A DNA stretch of 64,000 nt, from contig VUYV01000191.1 of the NCBI GenBank assembly GCA_008711295.1, positions 1,730,076-1,794,075 on the forward strand, given 5' to 3'. Under the pieces are notes generated by a model. The model did no database searches. It worked only from the letters and a program-made list of their open reading frames with translations, and had not been told where the DNA came from. The stretch is from Anarhynchus alexandrinus. Lineage: Eukaryota > Chordata > Aves > Charadriiformes > Charadriidae. Below are positions 59,074 to 64,000 of the stretch, piece after piece (position 1 is the first letter of the stretch; every line of letters begins with the position of its first letter). The position numbers were made by a program, and so were the translations under genes.

Positions 59074-62000
59074 TATACCTTAACAATTACCAACATTAAT
59101 ATATTAGATTTATTTAAGTATATTACATGTTATGTGATAACCATTTATTAGTAGTACATATATTTAGAATTTTAAAATACATAGACAGACTATGTTTTTT
59201 CTCGTGCAAATTCTTAGCATCGCAAAGCAGTGACCAACTAAATAAATGCTAGTTCGCTAGAGATACAAGTGGATTTAAGAATATTCTAGAGCTTTGCAAA
59301 CCTTGATATTTGTCAGAGATAAAAAAGCAAAGAACTGATGCAATTGAAAAGGTGGTACCGTGCACATACCTTAAACTCCATGAGATAATTCTCAAATGAG
59401 ACAATATAGCGTGTGTTTATGTGTAAAAAAGGAAACAGCCCCCAGAAGTCATGCTGTAGCATACTGTCCTCAATGGACATTACTTGTTACATGGGTATTT
59501 TCAGGTACTTGCGTGGGTTTACAGTTGATGCAGCTATCTGAATTTCAGCTGGTTGTTCCCGAGCGATGGTTGGCGGCCAGCGTTCGGACCAGCCCTGTCA
59601 CCCACTTAGCTGCATGATTAGCAGCGACAACGGCCCGTCTCAAATTTCAGGAGTCATAAACAGCAACTCAAACTCCCACACAGAAAATTGGGAAAATTAA
59701 AATAGCCTTTCTGTTGCTCAGTCAGCTAATTTTCTCTCCTCGCAAATATGAATCAGATGGCTTAGCCAAGAGTGCTTTATTGAAAGGAGAAACAAAAAGA
59801 ACAGCAGGGAGACACTGCAACAAACAATATCTAATTACTCCGTCCCCACAGTGGAACCATAACTGTTTACTCTCCTCTTTGGTGTCTTGGTGAAGCGAGT
59901 GCTAGGCCAGCTGGCCGCTTCCTACCTCCTGCAGCAAAACCTCACTCACAGTTTGCAATTCTCAAGTTTCATGGCTTGGTCTCCTATCCAGCTGGGTAGC
60001 GAGACCTTATCCAAGATGCTGATGATCCTGCTAGCCACGCTGTTTTAGCTTGCTAACAGATTCTGTTAATTCGGTTTTGCTCTTTTTTTTAAAAAAAAAA
60101 AAAGAAAATAAGCATAAGGATCAACACACATTCCCTACCACTCACTGGCAGGGGAATTCCTCAACAGACTCCCCTGTCCATCCTTTTCACAATGTCTTTT
60201 GCCTTCCATGGTTGCAAAGAACTACTCGCAGGCAGACCAAGGCTTAGTTGTTGAAGGCATTTACTCACTGTTACAAGACCCTTGCAAGATGAAAATAGCT
60301 AGTTTGATTGTTCTGCCTAAAAAAATATGGTGGTTGAAATATGCTATTCAGTTTTCATTAGAACAGTAAAGCAACTCAAGATGTGTATGTCAAACATTAT
60401 GGTTATACTGTTCATCAAAATGTATTTCCAGTCTACAGAACCAAATAGCAATCCGTGTTTACTGCTCGAATATGACTGTTAAAACATGTAAGAATCATTA
60501 GACTCAAATCTTAATTACCGAAACCAGATTCCTGGTATTTTGAAAGGAGGGAAGTACGTGCCAAATTCCAGTAGCAAGTGTTGTCCCTTTCACAAAATAT
60601 TCACATCAAATCTAGCAGCCTATTCAGAGGACATTGAATCCAGAGGAAGCAATATTTGCTGTCACTTCTTGTTGTAGTGTAGCCTTTCCTGGTTGCATAC
60701 CATTTGAAACTTGCAGACTCATGAAGCCCTCTATTTTTTTTCAAGAGGGTGTATGTATGCATAATTAGCAGTATACTTCGCTCAACATGCAAGGTTTGAA
60801 CGACCGCCTATAGTATATTAAAAGGTCTTTTAGGCGAAATTACTTTGCAAAACAAAAATTCTTCTTGTGACTATTAAACTACCGTCTGCTAGTTTCAATT
60901 CACTATTTAAAAGGTAATGTCTGTGATTGATTTGGGCACGATGCCACAGCTTAATTTACTTTGGCTTCATTTTTTTTCCACCCTTCTTCTGGCTGCTCTG
61001 GCAAAAGAAAGTATTCTACGCAGTAGTTACCCCTTCGGAAAGGAAAGATAAACTGAATTCCCAGGAATGCATTTTTTAGCCCACTTTAGAAAGTGTTGCA
61101 TGACTATACTCCATTTCTTCAGCCCCTGATAATGAGAACCAGGCAATTCAATGGCAAACACAACGGAGGGATTTGCAGTAGCAGGAGGTTTATGAAACGT
61201 GTAGGATTGTAAATGGATATTGAGATAATGTGGTTTACAGGATGATAACTGTATTCATTTTGCTTGTTAGTGTTTTAGTGTCTTATCAGGCTTCTAAGTT
61301 TTTATAAGGTTTTTAGTATTTCATAATGTTTGCAGGTGCAAGGGTCCTACAAGTTTTCATGTGAAATTCATACTATAATGACTTCTATGATGCAGCAATG
61401 CCTTCTAGGTCTTTTTATCAGAAAATTTGAGTTAGATTTTTACAAAGGAGCCTTTTTGTTTTCACATAATTTTCAGGTTGTCATGCTAGACATTATGTAT
61501 GTATGAGTGTCTTTGCTTTTCAGCTGACTTCAGAGATTTAAATAACATTTGGGGATTCGTGTGCCTATGACTTACTCTATAAAATATATACACTTAGATA
61601 CAAACAAAACAGATTTTGAACAGTGTCATTAGTATTCACTTGCCCTTAGTTGAATACTTAAAGTTTTTAAAAATTAATAAACAGCCCATTCAAAAGATTG
61701 TGAGATAAAGAACCTACTAAATATATCACAAATATCATTGTTGCCATTTGTGATTGTCAGATCTGAATTTGCCAGTGCAAAAAGCCCTTGATAATGTACC
61801 GCATTTTTTTCAGGGGAGGTTGTAAACAAAACCTTGCTAATACTATTGTGATCATATGTGTCAAATAAAACCTTTTCCACCCTCCAAGAATAATAGTTTA
61901 ATAGTCTTTAGAGCCATATAATTTTGTCCAGAGCTATTAGTGGCACTTTATGTCATATAGTCATCAAATGCATTTCTATGAAAGAGAAAAGAATAAATAT

Positions 62001-62347
62001 TTCATGGCTACAGCTTTTGAAGAACACTCTGTCTTTCAATCTTGGGCCAGTCTTTCAACATATGTGCCAATCAGAAGTCTTTAGCAGATGCAAAATGCAT
62101 CTTGTCTCCTTGTCAGTGAAGAATGTAAAGATCGCAGGATGTATCTGAAATATTCATCACACGGGCAAAAATCTGAGCATTGTAAGGAACTGCTGAGCCC
62201 TGTAATCGCTACTTACCCCTTTGTCCTTACCTCCTCCTCATTGGCCCTAAAATAGTGAAGAGTGTGGCTAGTCACAATATTTTGGTTACGTGCTATATCT
62301 TGACAATCAGTGACATTGTGACCTTACACCTTTTATCTTATTACTTC
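59074..62347. other. Unique sequence, possible conserved noncoding blocks; no gene
   Basis: About 59490-59830 and 60930-61200 are non-repetitive, have scattered CpGs and ATTA/TAAT cores, and carry no coherent coding frame. They resemble conserved enhancers in texture only. A T-run meets an A-run at 60085-60104. Confidence 0.3.
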
Positions 62348-62616
62348 ACGGAATCACGGAATTTTCAGAGTTGGAAGGGACCTCTAGAGATCATCCAGTC
62401 CCACTCCCCTGCCAAAGCAGGATTGCCCAGAGCACATCACTCAGGACTGCATCCAGGCGGGTCTTGAAAGTCTCCAGAGAAGGGGACTCCCCCACCTCCC
62501 TGGGCAGCCTGTGCAGTGCTCTGCCACCCCAACCCGAAAGGAGTTTTACCATGCATTTGAACGGAACTTCTTATGTTCCAACTTGTGCCCATTGCCCCTC
62601 GTCCTGTCACTGGGAC
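62348..62616 (-). mobile_element. CR1 LINE 3' fragment, CCGTGATT-tail subfamily
   Basis: The plus strand begins with CACGGAATCACGGAATTTTC, the complement of the tail shared with 5485-5835 and 58561-59073. It is 5'-truncated at GTCACTGGGA. A few small indels (near 62513 and 62545) break the frame. Confidence 0.95.
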
Positions 62617-64000
62617 TTGATATTGAGATACCTCTGAGTGAACTCATCATTTTCTAGTTATAAGCTTTTAAAGTTATTTCCCCTCGTAAATAATTTTTGC
62701 TAAATAACTCTCTGCTTCCATTGTGTCTCTGGAAGAAGAATATAGCTGATGTCTACTGTATTCTGGTCTTCAGTCGTGGGCTGAAGTAGGATGGGTGCAA
62801 ACAGTTAGAGTAGATCGCGCATGGTCTCTTCCTGTTACTCTAGTTCTCAGCTAAATCCAAGGCTGGTATAATCAACTGTTACTCCAGCGTACTTGCATCT
62901 AGTCAAAACAAATCTGGTTTTGGCCTGTTACCGTGTGAGAGGGTTTCTGTGCACCATGGCCTTTGCGTGAACCGGTGACCTTCCGTTGCAATCTGGGCTG
63001 GCCACTCCATCGCTGGGTGCTGCTGGAAGCTATTAAGTCTTGTGTTGCTTTATCTCAGTTAAATGTGGTTAAGTGAAAGGACATTATTTTAACCGGCTGC
63101 TGTGTCAACGGAGTTTTCGTACAGCACTAGCTCACAGCATTTCAGCTCTAACACTGTGCTCTGAAAAGTTGGGAAAATTAAAGCTTTAGAAAGAATTAAA
63201 CCTTTGATTAAATGCATTAGTTTTTCAAAAAGAAAAGAAAGGTTGAATTTTCTTTCTGTACTGCAAGTTCTACACTTTAAATGGTATTTTTAATGTCTTT
63301 TTTTAGGTCTATTCATATTCTTTAGAACATGAAATTTCTTCATAGAGGTGGAAGCAATGAATTTTTAACAAAAACATTGTTCATTCCATTATATTAGTGA
63401 TTTATCATTACTAATACAATGATATAGAAACATGGAAAATTGGAAATAAATGTAGAAAGAATGCTGAAACATGTTTATTTAATGAAAACGACCCATGAAA
63501 AATGAACCACTGAGATCATGGATTTGGGAAAATTATGTACATGTGGAAAATGTGACACATTCAAATTTCTAAATCTGCATTTTCCTAAATGCAGATTTAT
63601 CAACTGAAGTCAGTAAAGCTTCTCACATTTTTCTAGCACCTAAAAGCAAGAAACCACAGAGGTACAGAAGTATCTCATGAGCATGGCAAAGACAGGTCTT
63701 AAGCTTGACTTGTGGCATATCTGTTTGTCTGCAGGTAACATAAGAACCTGCAAACATTGTGGCTGCTCGTTTCTAAACTTTCTGGAGGCATTCTTAGCAC
63801 TAGTGATTATTACATTTCATTGAGAATTGGAGGATCTAGAATACTTGATTAAAAAGGACTACGAAGTGATGCAGATGGGAGGAAGAACAGGTATTTTCTT
63901 CCTGAAAGATGTGAACTTTGCCAGCTGGGAAGGAAGGAACTTGAAAAACAGTAAGGAGAAATAATTGCCTGGGAAGGTGTGGTAGAGAAAGGGTGAGATG
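62617..64000. other. Unique sequence; possible conserved block; no gene
   Basis: About 62930-63200 is non-repetitive with several CpGs (GTGAACCGGTGACC, CATCGCTGGG, CAACGGAG) and ATTAAG/TTTATC words. Nothing is recognisable as coding. The rest to the window end is AT-rich DNA. Confidence 0.35.

Noticed and set aside
60085..60104. T-run/A-run pair as a retrotransposon terminus
   Set aside because: No LINE, SINE or processed gene body on either side.
1..64000. Endogenous retrovirus, CRISPR array, operon, ribosome binding sites or tRNA genes
   Set aside because: I saw no LTR pair, primer-binding site, gag/pol-like frame, spaced direct-repeat array or cloverleaf. The composition and CR1 content mark this as vertebrate nuclear DNA.

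Overview
The window looks like bird nuclear DNA with no gene I can identify. The evidence for a bird is the set of CR1 LINE 3' ends on both strands, each ending in the CR1 octamer tail (ATTCTATG-type, or a CCGTGATT variant) behind the usual GGTTGGAAGGGACCT-type block. The background is AT-rich and crowded with stops. There are short microsatellites, no CpG-island promoter, no bacterial-style gene packing and no recognisable tRNA, rRNA or snRNA. I cannot name the species or tell an intergenic desert from the inside of a very large intron.

Layout. 1-5484 holds an old, decayed CR1 (795-1425, +) with a younger CR1 inserted into it backwards (1094-1272), then unique DNA. 5485-14368 holds a CR1 tail (5485-5835), a small CpG-dense block near 8.9-9.1 kb, a relic resembling the C-terminal domain of an L1/Tx1-type ORF1 protein (11840-12166, -) and a CR1 scrap (12750-12834). 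14369-16020 is a 1.65 kb, heavily mutated CR1/L3-type LINE on the minus strand; a second ancient tail lies at 17340-17490. 23297-23871 (+) and 26193-27951 (-) are avian CR1s. The second is the longest recent copy and keeps endonuclease and terminal reverse-transcriptase sequence but has lost the reverse-transcriptase core. 32574-33349 (-) is a 5'-truncated CR1 with a frame of about 250 codons still open. A 130-base N gap (34914-35043) interrupts a TTCCC repeat. 38724-38865 is an unbroken 142-base purine tract. CR1 copies recur at 39505-39996, 44764-44835, 44981-45126, 50835-50933, 51347-51738, 58561-59073 and 62348-62616. An L2-type LINE fragment lies at 55745-55975.

The remainder is unique-looking DNA. 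It contains degenerate tandem repeats (45975-46330, 48540-48723), palindromes, a few blocks whose texture suggests conserved noncoding DNA, and three weak exon candidates (40913-41059, 42783-42830, 51164-51342). None of the last two groups can be proved without alignment or RNA data.

The genes do not form a system. The biology here is a layered record of LINE activity: L1/Tx1-like, L2-like and CR1/L3-like remains under several generations of avian CR1. I found no previously undescribed functional system. The most interesting content is the ancient LINE relics, the nested insertion, the self-duplicated blocks and the exon candidates.
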